A stretch of DNA of 64,000 nucleotides from an uncultured Lachnospiraceae bacterium (GCA_951802115.1 CATOPL010000016.1:16523-80522); one strand, 5' to 3'; counted from the first letter of the stretch, positions 15,794 to 26,213 are shown. Notes: generated by a model from the letters alone, not told the origin. Numbers and translations are program-made.

Positions 15794-17941
15794 ATGAATT
15801 TAAAGGAGATGCTGAAGCAGGCAGATGATGATTATCTGACAGGACTTTGCAATAAGGGAACTGTAAAACGTGCTTATAAAGATCTGGGACAGGAGACTCC
15901 GGTGTCAAAGTGGAAAGAGGAAGAAGCTGAAGTGACGCTGAAGGAGGAGACTTGCGTGATCCGGATGCCGCTGGGAGAGAGTAGTTGTTCCTGTCCGTCA
16001 AGAAGTATCTGCCGTCACATTGTGACGGCAATCCTGTGGCTGAAAAAAGATCTGGAAGAAACTACTGCCGATACGGCAGAAGAAGTATCAAATTCCCCCG
16101 GGCAGGAAATCGAAAAAGCAGGAAAACAGGCGGAAACACAGTTGCTGGAAGAGATATTGCAGATCCCGTCTGCCCGATTGAAGAGAGTGTGCAGAGGGAG
16201 AAGGTTTGAACGGTTTCTGTCGCATCTGAATGCGGGAGAGTTTCCGCTGATAGAGGAAAGTTCAATCGTTACGGTGACGATTCCATGGGAAGAGGCGACG
16301 GTCAGACTTCTGGAACCGTTTGCTTATTCCAGCTGCAGCTGTCACAGCAAAGAGCTCTGTATTCACAAAGCGCAGGCAGTCCTCGCTTATCAGATCAGAA
16401 AAGGGCGGATCACTCTGGAGGGGCTTTCGGAATTTCGGGAGTCAGAACATATATGGGATGAAGAACAGCTAAAAAAAACCTGCACAGCTGTCTGTGAATC
16501 TGTAATTCATCAGATGTATACCGGGCTCTCCAGACAGTCGCCGGAGATATCAGCCAGCCTGGAACGTCTGGCAGTTATAACGCACCGGGCGGGTCTTCCT
16601 TCCCTGGAAAGCAGGCTTCGGGAAGCAGCATCAGAATATCAGCAGTATTTTGCCAGATCAGCAGCATTTCGAAATGAGATGCTGCTGGGAAAGCTGCTGT
16701 GGCTGTATGAAAGGGCGCAGCAGCTTTGCCATGCAAAGGGCCAGAAGGAAATCCGCGCTCTTGCAGGAAACTTTCGGGATACTTATGAATCTGTGGGAAC
16801 ACTGCACCTTCTGGGGATGGGAGGCAGATCTTTTTCCAGCAAGACAGGATATGAGGGAGAGATTTATTATTTTCTGGAGCCGGAAAAGAAAAAGTGGTAT
16901 ACATGGACGGACGCCCGGCCTGCTTTTTATGAAGGGGTCCGAAGGAGACCGCCTGCCTCATCCGAAAATGTCTCTGCTCCTTGGGGGCTGAACTGCAGCA
17001 GAGAACAGCTTCAGGACCTGGAATTTGAACTGATCAACGCCCGGGCCGCCTCCGGAGGACGTCTGTCTGTAAGTAAGGACAGCAGAGGGGAAGCGCTTGG
17101 CTGCAGAAGTCTGGAAACGGAAGGACTCAGAGAAATGATTGTGTGGGACTATGAGGAGCTTCTTGTTCAAAATTTCGGAAAAACGGACCAAAAGGCTGAT
17201 GAGGAAACAGACAACCGTGCGGAAGGCAGGCGGGAAAAACTCGTTCTTGCAGGTGCAGTTCGCTGGGGAGAGACAGATTTTGACACGGTGGAACAGCGTT
17301 TTTCCTGGAAGCTTTTTGATCAGGAGGGAAGAAGCCTTTTTGTAGCTCTGCGTTATACAAAAGAAGAACGGCTGGTGATTCATATGCTGGAGAGGCTGGA
17401 GCGGAGGCTGAAAAAGCGCAGACAGAAGGCCATAGTATGTTTCGGCGCTCTATATCTGGACGAAGACGGCAGAATGTGTCTGTATCCTGTAGAATTTCTG
17501 CTGAAAGGTGTGGAAGAAGTCCTGGAAGACAGCAGGGGCTGGGGAAAACAGGTTACCGGCGCAGGGGTGTCAGTAAAAGACAGAAAGTTTCCGTCTAAAG
17601 AAACAGTTTATGTGATGGAACGATATCAGAACGAAGCTGTACGCCAGCTGTCGGATCTTTTCGTCAGCGGGTTTTCATCTGTTCAGGAAGATACGCTGCA
17701 TCAACTGTCTGTATTGTCAGAAGACGGTGAGCGTCTCGGACTGCATCGGGCAGCTGACGAATTTGGCAGTATCCGCAGAGTTCTGGAAAGGAAACGTCAT
17801 CAGATAGAATTTTCACCGGAGCCGGTTCTGGAGTCGGAAATCAGACTTTATAAATATTTTGCGGCATGCAGAAAAAAACTTTCCTGTGATATGGCGCTGC
17901 TGCAGCAAACAGCGTCGATGCAGGGTGAATTTTCAACCTGA
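15794..17941 (+). CDS. SWIM zinc-finger protein, YehQ-like
   Basis: A 715-residue protein with two SWIM-type zinc fingers of identical spacing (CxCx5CxH): Cys65, Cys67, Cys73, His75 and Cys181, Cys183, Cys189, His191. SWIM domains usually mediate contacts with DNA, RNA or proteins. The remaining ~500 residues have no motif I recognise. Start chosen at ATG 15794, eight bases after AGGAGG (15780-15785), rather than the in-frame ATG at 15764 that overlaps the vWA stop. It is flanked by the vWA and DUF4132 genes, matching the YehQ position in the E. coli-type set. Two SWIM motifs in one protein are worth noting. Confidence 0.85.
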   Translation: MNLKEMLKQADDDYLTGLCNKGTVKRAYKDLGQETPVSKWKEEEAEVTLKEETCVIRMPLGESSCSCPSRSICRHIVTAILWLKKDLEETTADTAEEVSNSPGQEIEKAGKQAETQLLEEILQIPSARLKRVCRGRRFERFLSHLNAGEFPLIEESSIVTVTIPWEEATVRLLEPFAYSSCSCHSKELCIHKAQAVLAYQIRKGRITLEGLSEFRESEHIWDEEQLKKTCTAVCESVIHQMYTGLSRQSPEISASLERLAVITHRAGLPSLESRLREAASEYQQYFARSAAFRNEMLLGKLLWLYERAQQLCHAKGQKEIRALAGNFRDTYESVGTLHLLGMGGRSFSSKTGYEGEIYYFLEPEKKKWYTWTDARPAFYEGVRRRPPASSENVSAPWGLNCSREQLQDLEFELINARAASGGRLSVSKDSRGEALGCRSLETEGLREMIVWDYEELLVQNFGKTDQKADEETDNRAEGRREKLVLAGAVRWGETDFDTVEQRFSWKLFDQEGRSLFVALRYTKEERLVIHMLERLERRLKKRRQKAIVCFGALYLDEDGRMCLYPVEFLLKGVEEVLEDSRGWGKQVTGAGVSVKDRKFPSKETVYVMERYQNEAVRQLSDLFVSGFSSVQEDTLHQLSVLSEDGERLGLHRAADEFGSIRRVLERKRHQIEFSPEPVLESEIRLYKYFAACRKKLSCDMALLQQTASMQGEFST

Positions 17942-18064
17942 TAATTTATTGGATTTCTGCCGTCTGTACGTCCTGCAGACAGTAACGCGCAGATGTCAGA
18001 AACAGTTTTCAGACATGATTTGGAACAACCGCAGAAACAAAACAGAAAAAAGGAGGATGGGGCT

Positions 18065-21000
18065 ATGAATTTGAGTGAAGAACGCGGTCGCCAGAAACTT
18101 TTAGAAGTTCTGGAACTTTTAGAATTATCAGATAAAAACAGGATACTGGCAGAGAAATATCTGGAACTGGATACGGAGGAGAACAGAGAACTTCTGGCCG
18201 GGGCTGAACCGCAGGACTTTTCCAGACTTGGCAAAGAAGTGTTTGATAAATGCAGAGGATATAAGAGCCATTGTCAGAAACGGAACCGGAAAGAAGAACT
18301 GGAGCGTTTTGTTCGTTTTACGGCGGCGGTTGGAGGTTCGACCGCTTATTATGTGCTGGTATCTTATGGATGGAATATTAATACCATTCTGGAATATCTG
18401 ACAACAGAGCAGGCGGCAGCAATCCGGGCAGAAGGAATCGCTTGGAATATTTACGGTATTAAAAGCGTTCTGACCGGAGTTGTGCAGAAGACGCCGCAGG
18501 TGTTAAGAGACGCCATGGAACTGTGCTATCATAAAAGTGATAATGCCAGGTCGCTTTTGGCAGCGGTATCCCTGTATTATACAAAGCCGGAAAAATCTGC
18601 CGGAGGAGTTTTAAAATCGCTGTTTTCGGGCAGTAATGCGGAGCAGATTAAAAAGACAGTGCAGTATCTGGAATCCAATCAGGTGGAGAGCATAGAAAAT
18701 ATATTTATGGGAAGCGCACCCTCCGGCGAGGATATGAAAAAACTTGTTTCATTTGTGAAATTGTCCTCCGCAGAACAGCCGCTGCCGCCGGAAATTATTC
18801 AGATTCTGAAGGGAAGGCAGGTATCTGACTATCTGATCACTCTGCTTGCAGGGGAAGCGTTTCTGGCGATTGAGCACTCCCGGCAGTTCGCGGCATTTTT
18901 AAAACTTGCGATTGCTATGGATACGGAATGGAACCGGACCACTACTCTGGATATATGCCTGAATATTGGCGGACAGTCATGGTTTTTTCAACATATTGGA
19001 GCATTGGAGGACACGATTCCGATGCCGCGGGAAAACTATGTAATCTGGTGCCTGAAAAACTGTAAATATGGAAGTCCGGTAAAACGGGTTGTAAAAAATC
19101 ATCCGCAGGTGATCCGTCAGTTAATTGCAAAAGTATCTTCTGAAGAATATCAGCATCTGCTTGCGATGGCAAAAGATATGAATCCTATGCTTTACAGGGA
19201 GCTGAGCAGCAAAGGTTCCGGTGAGTTCCGAGTAAAGCTGGCACAGGAGCTGACCGCTCATTATGGAAAGGGCCAGGCGGAAGCAGCACAGTATCTGCTG
19301 GGTGAAGCAGAGTTGGAGTCGCTTTATCCTTATTTGAAAGAATGGCGCGGCGACTGGGATTATGATACCAGGAAATGTCAGAAAATACAGGCTTTGAAAA
19401 AAAATGACCTGGAGAGAGAGATGTATCAAAGGGCCGTCGTTTTGGAAGGGCTCTGTATGAAAGCCAGGTATTTCTGCAGTTACTGGCACGGTTCCTGGAA
19501 GAAGATGGACCGGACAACGATCGCAGAAATCATAGAGCTGTTTGAAGAACAGTCTGTACCGGTGTCTTATCAGCTGGAAGCGCTCAGTGGAATTTACGAC
19601 AGTTATTATTCTGAAAAAGACAAGACAGATTTTATAAATGAATGTTCCTGGGTGATCCGTCAGAAAAAGGACAAATGGGGAGAAGCTCTGGCTGTTCTGG
19701 CGAGAGAAGGAAGTGCAGTCGTTCGTTTTCTCTGTATCCGGGTGCTGGAAATATACGGGCAGGAATACAAGGAGGTTCTTTTGTCCTGTGCCGTGGATAG
19801 CAGCAGGCAGGTACGGGAGCTTCTGGTAGCAGTCTATGAAGGAATCAGGGACTGGGAACCGGATATCAGGCAGATGCTGTCGTCGAGAAAGTCTCAGGAA
19901 CGGGAGATGGCCATACTGGTTATGAAGCGCTGGGGCACTGATTTGTACAGGGAAGAATTCAAAGCAGCGCTTGAGAAAGAAAAGAGTAAAAAGATCAGGG
20001 AACTTCTGGAAGGGTGTCTTGGTATTGAAAACAGTCCGGCAGGAGTTAAAAAAGAGCAGACTCTGGATGAACTTATCAAAGAAGTTCTGAAAGGTGGAAA
20101 AAAACGGAAAATATCGTGGGTGTTTGAAAAGACGTTTCCGGAGATACACAGGCAAGACGGAACGCCTGCGCCGGAAGATCATCTGGCTGCGATTCTTGTA
20201 TGTTATGCCAATATGGGAATTCCGGGTATGAATAAAGAAGCGGCAGTTCTGGCGGCAGATCTGGACTCCGAGGAGCTGGCCCGCTGTATGAGTCTTCTTT
20301 TTGAAAGATGGATGGAGACGGGGGCTGAGGCAAAGAAAAAGTGGGTTCTTTACGCAGTGGCTGTACATGGGGGAGAAGCGGTTATTCCTGTACTGCATGC
20401 GCAGATCCAGGAATGGCCGAAAGCATCCCGAGGAGCGATGGCAGCGGAAGCAGTAAAGGCGCTGGCTTTAAACGGAAGCTCGACCGCGCTGCTTCTGGTA
20501 GATCAGATTTCCCGTAAATTTAAATTCCGTCAGGTAAAAACCGCGGCTTTGGAGGCACTTTCTTATGCGGCGGAGCAGCTTGGTATTACGAAGGCGGAAC
20601 TGGAGGATCGGATTGTACCAAATCTTGGATTTAATGATCAGATGGAGCAGGTGTTTGATTATGGGACGAGGCAGTTTCAGGTGCTTCTGACTCCGGCGCT
20701 GGAACTGGAGGTCTATGACGGAAACGGCAAAAAGCTTAAAAATCTGCCGGCGCCGGGCAAAAAAGATGATCCGGATCAGGCAAAGGCTGCCAGCGATGCT
20801 TACAAGCTTCTGAAAAAACAGCTGAAAACAGTAGTTGCCAATCAGAAGCTGAGGCTGGATCAGGCTATGAGTACAGAACGGATATGGCAGGCAGAGCAGT
20901 GGAGGGAGCTGTTTGTAAAGAATCCGGTCATGCATCAGTTTGCGATTGGACTGATCTGGGGAATATATGAAGAAAAAATTCTGAAAAGCACTTTCCGCTA

Positions 21001-21595
21001 TATGGAAGACGGAAGCTTTAATACAGTGGACGAAGAAGAATTTGAACTGCCGCAGGCGGGATGTATCGGTCTTGTACATCCTATTGAGCTGGATGAAGAA
21101 AGTCTGGCAGCATGGAAGGAGCAGCTGGCTGATTATGAGGTGACACAGCCGATCGAACAGATGGACCGGCAGGTGTACCGTCCGACAGAGGAAGAATGCG
21201 TTCAGTCGGAGCTTACGCGTTTTGGAGGAAAGTTGTTAAACGGGCTGTCTCTGTCCGGTAAACTCCAGAGTATGGGGTGGTATCGGGGAAGCGTGCAGGA
21301 TGCAGGCGGATATTATACTTTTTACCGGGAAGACGGAGATATCGGTGTGGAACTGGAATTTTCCGGCTGTTATGTCGGAGATGAAAATGAGGAAGTGACG
21401 GTTTACGGCGCACAGTTTTATAAAGCGGGCACGGTACAAAGAGGCAGTTATGTCTATGATACTGTAAAAGAAGAACACCGGTATAAACCGGGAGAAGTAA
21501 GTCCGCGGTATTTTAGCGAGATTGTACTGCAGCTTACAAAAGCAACAGCGTCTTCCCAGGAGCAGCTGGCCTATCCGGAGTGTAAAAATAATTGA
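18065..21595 (+). CDS. DUF4132 protein, YehI-like
   Basis: A 1176-residue, probably soluble protein made largely of helical repeats that read like degenerate HEAT-type repeats (for example around residues 560-700 and 760-880). The C-terminal region carries the DUF4132 signature: LSYAAEQLGITKAELEDRIVP, LGFND, and a following stretch with KNLPAPGKKDDP and RIWQAEQWRELFVKNPVM. E. coli YehI has the same domain, and the family was once annotated as molybdate-metabolism regulator, without a clear function. I see no WGR domain. Start at ATG 18065 with AAGGAGG at 18049-18055; a further in-frame ATG at 17993 lacks a site. Last gene of the cluster, 24 bases before the asparaginase gene. Confidence 0.85.
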   Translation: MNLSEERGRQKLLEVLELLELSDKNRILAEKYLELDTEENRELLAGAEPQDFSRLGKEVFDKCRGYKSHCQKRNRKEELERFVRFTAAVGGSTAYYVLVSYGWNINTILEYLTTEQAAAIRAEGIAWNIYGIKSVLTGVVQKTPQVLRDAMELCYHKSDNARSLLAAVSLYYTKPEKSAGGVLKSLFSGSNAEQIKKTVQYLESNQVESIENIFMGSAPSGEDMKKLVSFVKLSSAEQPLPPEIIQILKGRQVSDYLITLLAGEAFLAIEHSRQFAAFLKLAIAMDTEWNRTTTLDICLNIGGQSWFFQHIGALEDTIPMPRENYVIWCLKNCKYGSPVKRVVKNHPQVIRQLIAKVSSEEYQHLLAMAKDMNPMLYRELSSKGSGEFRVKLAQELTAHYGKGQAEAAQYLLGEAELESLYPYLKEWRGDWDYDTRKCQKIQALKKNDLEREMYQRAVVLEGLCMKARYFCSYWHGSWKKMDRTTIAEIIELFEEQSVPVSYQLEALSGIYDSYYSEKDKTDFINECSWVIRQKKDKWGEALAVLAREGSAVVRFLCIRVLEIYGQEYKEVLLSCAVDSSRQVRELLVAVYEGIRDWEPDIRQMLSSRKSQEREMAILVMKRWGTDLYREEFKAALEKEKSKKIRELLEGCLGIENSPAGVKKEQTLDELIKEVLKGGKKRKISWVFEKTFPEIHRQDGTPAPEDHLAAILVCYANMGIPGMNKEAAVLAADLDSEELARCMSLLFERWMETGAEAKKKWVLYAVAVHGGEAVIPVLHAQIQEWPKASRGAMAAEAVKALALNGSSTALLLVDQISRKFKFRQVKTAALEALSYAAEQLGITKAELEDRIVPNLGFNDQMEQVFDYGTRQFQVLLTPALELEVYDGNGKKLKNLPAPGKKDDPDQAKAASDAYKLLKKQLKTVVANQKLRLDQAMSTERIWQAEQWRELFVKNPVMHQFAIGLIWGIYEEKILKSTFRYMEDGSFNTVDEEEFELPQAGCIGLVHPIELDEESLAAWKEQLADYEVTQPIEQMDRQVYRPTEEECVQSELTRFGGKLLNGLSLSGKLQSMGWYRGSVQDAGGYYTFYREDGDIGVELEFSGCYVGDENEEVTVYGAQFYKAGTVQRGSYVYDTVKEEHRYKPGEVSPRYFSEIVLQLTKATASSQEQLAYPECKNN

Positions 21596-21619
21596 AGAAG
21601 GGAGGACAGACAGCCGACG

Positions 21620-22636
21620 ATGAAAAAACGGATTTTACTGATAGCGACCGGCGGTACGATTGCTTCCAGACATACAGCAGAAGGTCTGGAACCGCAGATT
21701 ACAGCAGATGAGCTGCTGGCCTATATTCCGGAGGCAAAAGAATTCTGCCGGGTGACGGCGGTTCAGCCGTTCAGTCTGGACAGTACCAATATATGCTCGC
21801 AGCACTGGCTGAAGATTGCCGGAATTATCGAAAAACATTATGATTTTTACGACGGTTTTGTCATCTGCCACGGGACGGATACTATGGCGTATACAGCGGC
21901 TGCTCTGTCTTATCTGATTCAGAATAATCTGAAACCGGTTGTGATCACCGGAGCACAGAAGCCCGTCAATCTGGAGATTACAGACGCAAGGCTGAATCTT
22001 CGGGACAGTCTGCGGTTTGCTGCGGATGAAAGGGCGCACGGAGTAAACATTGTGTTCGGCGGAAAAGTAATTGCAGGAACCCGGGCCAAAAAAGAACGAT
22101 CCAAGAGCTACAATGCGTTTTCCAGTATCAATTATCCGGATATTGCGGTTATACAGGATCATCGTACAATCTTCTATATCGACGACCGGAGCCGAATCCG
22201 GGATCGGGTAAGGTTTTATCACAGGATGAATGAAAGAGTCTTTCTGCTGAAATTGATTCCCGGCATGGACGGACGAATATTAAACCGGATGACAAAGGAT
22301 TATGATGCGGTGATCATTGAGTCTTTTGGCGTGGGAGGTCTTCCGGTTTACGGGAGTCAGAGCTTTCCGGATGCCATAGACAGATGGTGCGTGCAGGGGA
22401 AAAAAGTGATTATGGCCACACAGGTGACGCATGAAGGCAGCGATATGGAAGTGTATCAGGTGGGAAAATCCATCAAAGAGCGTTTTCCTGTGGTGGAAGC
22501 TTTTGATATGACCCTGGAAGCGACAGTGACTAAAACCATGTGGCTTCTGGGATGTGGTATCTCAGAAGAGGCTTTTTCTGCTGCATTCTACAGAACAGTC
22601 AACCATGATATACTTCTGGCGGAACAGCCGGACTGA
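21620..22636 (+). CDS. ansA: Type I L-asparaginase
   Basis: A 338-residue asparaginase that hydrolyses L-asparagine to aspartate and ammonia. Both catalytic threonine regions are present: ATGGTIASRHTAEG near residue 10 and CHGTDTMAYTAAALS near residue 87, plus VITGAQKP and THEGSDMEVY. No signal peptide, so the enzyme is cytoplasmic and of the AnsA type. The start at 21620 follows GAAGGGAGGACAG. Only 24 bases separate it from the DUF4132 gene, so it could be co-transcribed with that cluster, though its function does not suggest a link. A phosphatase gene follows after 32 bases. Confidence 0.9.
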   Translation: MKKRILLIATGGTIASRHTAEGLEPQITADELLAYIPEAKEFCRVTAVQPFSLDSTNICSQHWLKIAGIIEKHYDFYDGFVICHGTDTMAYTAAALSYLIQNNLKPVVITGAQKPVNLEITDARLNLRDSLRFAADERAHGVNIVFGGKVIAGTRAKKERSKSYNAFSSINYPDIAVIQDHRTIFYIDDRSRIRDRVRFYHRMNERVFLLKLIPGMDGRILNRMTKDYDAVIIESFGVGGLPVYGSQSFPDAIDRWCVQGKKVIMATQVTHEGSDMEVYQVGKSIKERFPVVEAFDMTLEATVTKTMWLLGCGISEEAFSAAFYRTVNHDILLAEQPD

Positions 22637-22668
22637 AAAATTCAAAAAGGTATTTTAAGGAGAGGATT

Positions 22669-23280
22669 ATGAATATCTATCTGATCAGACACGGAGAGAC
22701 TGATTACAACAGAGCACGGCGTCTGCAGGGAGTGACAGATATACCACTCAATGCCCGCGGTATCGAGCTGGCGGAAAAAACGGCTGAAAAATTGAAAGAC
22801 ATACAGTTTGACAGGATTTACAGCAGTCCTTTAATCCGGGCCTGGAAAACGGCAGAGATCATCAGAGGGAACAGAGACATTGAAATAATTCCGACAGAGG
22901 GGTTAAGAGAGATCAGCTTTGGCGATTATGAGGGGCTGACAATCCTGGATGAAAAATATAATATTCCTGATCCGGATTTCTGTGATTTTTTTAATGCTCC
23001 TGAGAAATATCATACTCCGCCAAACGGGGAAAGCATCGAACAGCTGAAAAAGAGAACGACTGCTTTTATGTGGGAGATCATCCGGGCGCCGGAATATCAG
23101 GATCTGACAATTCTGATGTCATCACACGGAGCAGCCATCAGAGGTATGCTTTTTGGGCTTCAGAATCTGCCGGTTTCGCAGTTCTGGGGAAGCGGGGTAC
23201 ATAAAAACTGTGCAGTGACGCTTATCCGTGCAGAACAGGGAAGATTTCAAATCGAATTTGAAAACAAAATATATTATTAA
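22669..23280 (+). CDS. Histidine phosphatase family protein (phosphoglycerate-mutase-like)
   Basis: A 203-residue member of the histidine phosphatase (PhoE/GpmB/CobC) branch. The phosphohistidine motif LIRHGETDYN is at the N terminus; the matching catalytic parts are YSSPLIRAWKTAEI, the acidic ISFGDYEGL and the C-terminal SSHGAAIRGML. These enzymes hydrolyse phosphate monoesters; the real substrate cannot be told. RBS AAGGAGAGG precedes the start. Probably co-transcribed with ansA. No clear terminator follows; the next 230 bases are AT-rich and hold only the promoter of the sensor kinase. Confidence 0.88.
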   Translation: MNIYLIRHGETDYNRARRLQGVTDIPLNARGIELAEKTAEKLKDIQFDRIYSSPLIRAWKTAEIIRGNRDIEIIPTEGLREISFGDYEGLTILDEKYNIPDPDFCDFFNAPEKYHTPPNGESIEQLKKRTTAFMWEIIRAPEYQDLTILMSSHGAAIRGMLFGLQNLPVSQFWGSGVHKNCAVTLIRAEQGRFQIEFENKIYY

Positions 23281-23510
23281 AATACGGGACTTCTCCAGCT
23301 GTGCGGTCCTCCCCTCAATACACGACAGACGCATGAGTAAATAAACGGTGAATATTCTGTAAACAGATACCATCTTAAATTTTTGTGAAAGACTTCTGGA
23401 ACTGAAAATTGAAGAAAATCAAAAATAATGTGTTGATCAATATTAACAAAAGTGATATGTTTACAAATCGTTCATTTATGCGTTTGTGGTGGCCTCAATA
23501 TAAATTTTTC

Positions 23511-23539
23511 TGGACATAGGAGCAGTGATATTCTATAAT
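23511..23539 (+). promoter_or_regulatory. Promoter of the hybrid sensor kinase
   Basis: TGGACA (23511-23516) and a perfect TATAAT (23534-23539) with a 17-base spacer, 60 bases before the kinase gene. The rest of the 318-base gap 23281-23598 is AT-rich with no gene seen. Confidence 0.7.
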
Positions 23540-23598
23540 ATACGATAATGAAATATGAGTGTTAATATATCTTAATTGTATATAGTAGGAGTAGGTGA

Positions 23599-26139
23599 AT
23601 GTTCAAACAAACGAAAAAATTTTTATTTTCCAGTGTGTGCTGTCTGATCGTCCTCTGTGTCACTGTTTTTTTGTGGGTAAGTATATATATGAGCGCGAGG
23701 AGCGAGGACGCAATCAGTGAAATCGGCATGATCTACATGTCGGAGATGAGTAAACAGCTCCAGCAGAAGTTTGATGCTGTCATTGATCTGCGTTTATCTC
23801 AGGCAGAGGGAATCGTAAGAATGCTTCCGCCTGGAAAGCTGGAGCATGAAGAGCTCAGAACCGGTCTTGCAGCGAATGCAGAAGTCTGCGGCTTTACATA
23901 TCTTGGTCTTTTTACAGAGGATGGTGAATGCGAGATCGTCTGCGGAGGAGCAGTGGAAGCTGTTGATCAAAAAGAATTTCTGGAAGTACTTCATGAAGAA
24001 GGAAAGCGGGTCAGCAGCGGGTTTGATGAAAACGGAGACAAGGTTCTTTTGCTGTCGGTTGATGCCGAGTATCCTATGGAAAACGGCGATATGAGTTCTC
24101 TGATGGTAGTAGGACTGCCCATGGAATATCTGAATACCGCACTCGTTCTGGAAGAGGAGGATTCTATGGTGTATTACCATATCATCCGTAAAGACGGAAC
24201 GTTTGTCATCCGCAGCGGGGAAGCATACAGAGATAATTATTTTACCCGTATAAAAGAGATGTTTTCTGAATTCGGAGGAAAAACGCCGGAACAGTATACG
24301 CAGGAGCTTCAGGAAGCGATCAATAAAAATGTGGATTATTCGACTCTGGCAAAGATTGATGGAGTACACAGGCATCTTTACTGTTCGCCGCTTCCGAATT
24401 CAGAATGGTATCTGGTAGCAGTCATGCCTTATGGAACACTGGATGATGCGATTGATCATCTTGGTATTCAGAGACAGAATACTATGCTCGGCGCATGCGG
24501 CATTATACTTCTGGCTGTGCTGGTGATTTTTGTGCTTTATTACAGGATGTCTCAGCAGCAGCTTCGGGAGCTGAACAGAGCAGAACAGGCTGCTGTACGG
24601 GCAAATCGCGCCAAGAGTGAATTCCTTTCCAATATGAGCCATGATATTCGAACACCGATGAATGGTATTGTAGGCATGACGGCGATTGCCATGTCGGATA
24701 TTGATGATACAGCCCGTGTTCAGGATTGTCTCAGAAAAATTACATTGTCCAGCAGACATCTGCTGGGACTGATCAACGACGTTCTGGATATGTCCAAAAT
24801 TGAGAGCGGAAAACTGTCTCTGAATCTGAATCAGGTATCGCTTCATGAGACGATGGACAGTATTGTCAATATTGTAAAGCCGCAGATTGAATCAAGAAAG
24901 CAGCATTTTGATATTTTAATTCAGGATATTCAGGCTGAAGAGGTATACTGTGACAGTGTGCGTCTGAACCAGATTCTGATCAACCTTTTGTCCAACGCAA
25001 TTAAATTCACGTCGGAGGGAGGCAGGATCAATGTCTATCTGAGACAGGAAGCATCACCGCTGGGGGATCGATACATAAGATGCTGTTTTCGGGTCAGAGA
25101 CAATGGGATTGGCATGACACCGGAATTCCAGAAGACGATTTTTGACACTTTTACCAGAGAAAAGACAGAACGGGTGGAGCGGACAGAAGGAACCGGTCTG
25201 GGGATGGCGATTACAAAATGCATTGTGGATGCCATGAAAGGAACGATTGAGCTGCAGAGCGAACCGGGCAAGGGCAGCGAGTTCTGCGTGACTCTGGATT
25301 TTGAAAAAGCTGTGGATAAAATTGAAGATATGATTCTTCCGCCATGGAGGATGCTTGTAGTAGATAATAATGAGGAACTTTGCCTGAGTGCGGTATCTTC
25401 GTTGAAGGAGATTGGTATCAGTGCGGAATGGGCGACAGATGGAAGAACAGCGGTCGAGCTGACTCAAAAGCGTCACCAGGAAAATGAAGACTTTGAAATC
25501 ATTCTTCTGGACTGGAGGATGCCGGGAATGGATGGTCTTCAGACGGCAAAAGAGATTCGTAAGATTCTGGGAGAAGAGACACCGATTCTGATTATCTCTG
25601 CATATGACTGGAGTGATATAGAAAAGGAAGCTCTGGAAGCAGGAATTCATGGATTTATTTCCAAGCCGCTGTTCAAATCCAATCTTTTTGTCGGACTCAG
25701 CCGCTATATGCTGAATGAAACAGTGGAAGAAGAGCAGGAACAGGAGGAAGCAGAGTCTTTTACAGGAAAACGTATTCTTCTTGCGGAAGATAATGATCTC
25801 AACTGGGAGATTGCAGAAGATATTCTGTCAGAGGCAGGATTTGAACTGGAACGGGCGGAAAACGGAAAAATATGTGTGGAAAAGTTTAAAGAATCTGCAG
25901 AAAAGTATTACGACGTCATTCTGATGGATATTCGTATGCCAGTGATGAGCGGATATGATGCGGCATCTGAGATCCGCGCACTTACACGTTCTGATGCAGC
26001 TCTTCCGATCATTGCCATGACGGCGGATGCATTTTCAGAGGATATTGAGCACTGTAAACAGTGTGGTATGAATGAACATGTGTCAAAGCCCATAGATGTG
26101 GATCGTCTGATTCAGTTACTGAGGAAATATCTAAAATAA
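23599..26139 (+). CDS. Hybrid sensor histidine kinase with two receiver domains
   Basis: An 846-residue membrane-bound hybrid kinase. Order: transmembrane helix (about 9-30), extracellular sensor of Cache-like size (about 35-290), second transmembrane helix (about 297-318), HisKA with MSHDIRTPMNG (His348), HATPase_c with NLLSNAIKF, DNGIGM and GTGLGMAITK, then receiver 1 (Asp638 in LLDWRMPGMDG) and receiver 2 (Asp777 in LMDIRMPVMSG). Both receivers keep the phosphorylatable Asp. There is no output domain and no response-regulator gene beside it, so it must signal through phosphorelay to an unlinked partner. Start at ATG 23599 after TAGGAGTAGGTG. Confidence 0.9.
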   Translation: MFKQTKKFLFSSVCCLIVLCVTVFLWVSIYMSARSEDAISEIGMIYMSEMSKQLQQKFDAVIDLRLSQAEGIVRMLPPGKLEHEELRTGLAANAEVCGFTYLGLFTEDGECEIVCGGAVEAVDQKEFLEVLHEEGKRVSSGFDENGDKVLLLSVDAEYPMENGDMSSLMVVGLPMEYLNTALVLEEEDSMVYYHIIRKDGTFVIRSGEAYRDNYFTRIKEMFSEFGGKTPEQYTQELQEAINKNVDYSTLAKIDGVHRHLYCSPLPNSEWYLVAVMPYGTLDDAIDHLGIQRQNTMLGACGIILLAVLVIFVLYYRMSQQQLRELNRAEQAAVRANRAKSEFLSNMSHDIRTPMNGIVGMTAIAMSDIDDTARVQDCLRKITLSSRHLLGLINDVLDMSKIESGKLSLNLNQVSLHETMDSIVNIVKPQIESRKQHFDILIQDIQAEEVYCDSVRLNQILINLLSNAIKFTSEGGRINVYLRQEASPLGDRYIRCCFRVRDNGIGMTPEFQKTIFDTFTREKTERVERTEGTGLGMAITKCIVDAMKGTIELQSEPGKGSEFCVTLDFEKAVDKIEDMILPPWRMLVVDNNEELCLSAVSSLKEIGISAEWATDGRTAVELTQKRHQENEDFEIILLDWRMPGMDGLQTAKEIRKILGEETPILIISAYDWSDIEKEALEAGIHGFISKPLFKSNLFVGLSRYMLNETVEEEQEQEEAESFTGKRILLAEDNDLNWEIAEDILSEAGFELERAENGKICVEKFKESAEKYYDVILMDIRMPVMSGYDAASEIRALTRSDAALPIIAMTADAFSEDIEHCKQCGMNEHVSKPIDVDRLIQLLRKYLK

Positions 26140-26160
26140 ATATAGCCGTTTTAAAAGGGT

Positions 26161-26208
26161 TGCCAGGAGATTACAGTCAGAGAAGGATATCCTGGCAGCT
26201 TCTTTTTT
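26161..26208 (+). terminator. Terminator of the hybrid kinase gene
   Basis: TGCCAGGA (26161-26168) pairs with TCCTGGCA (26190-26197); a run of six T follows at 26203-26208 after a short gap. Confidence 0.75.
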
Positions 26209-26213
26209 GGGGT

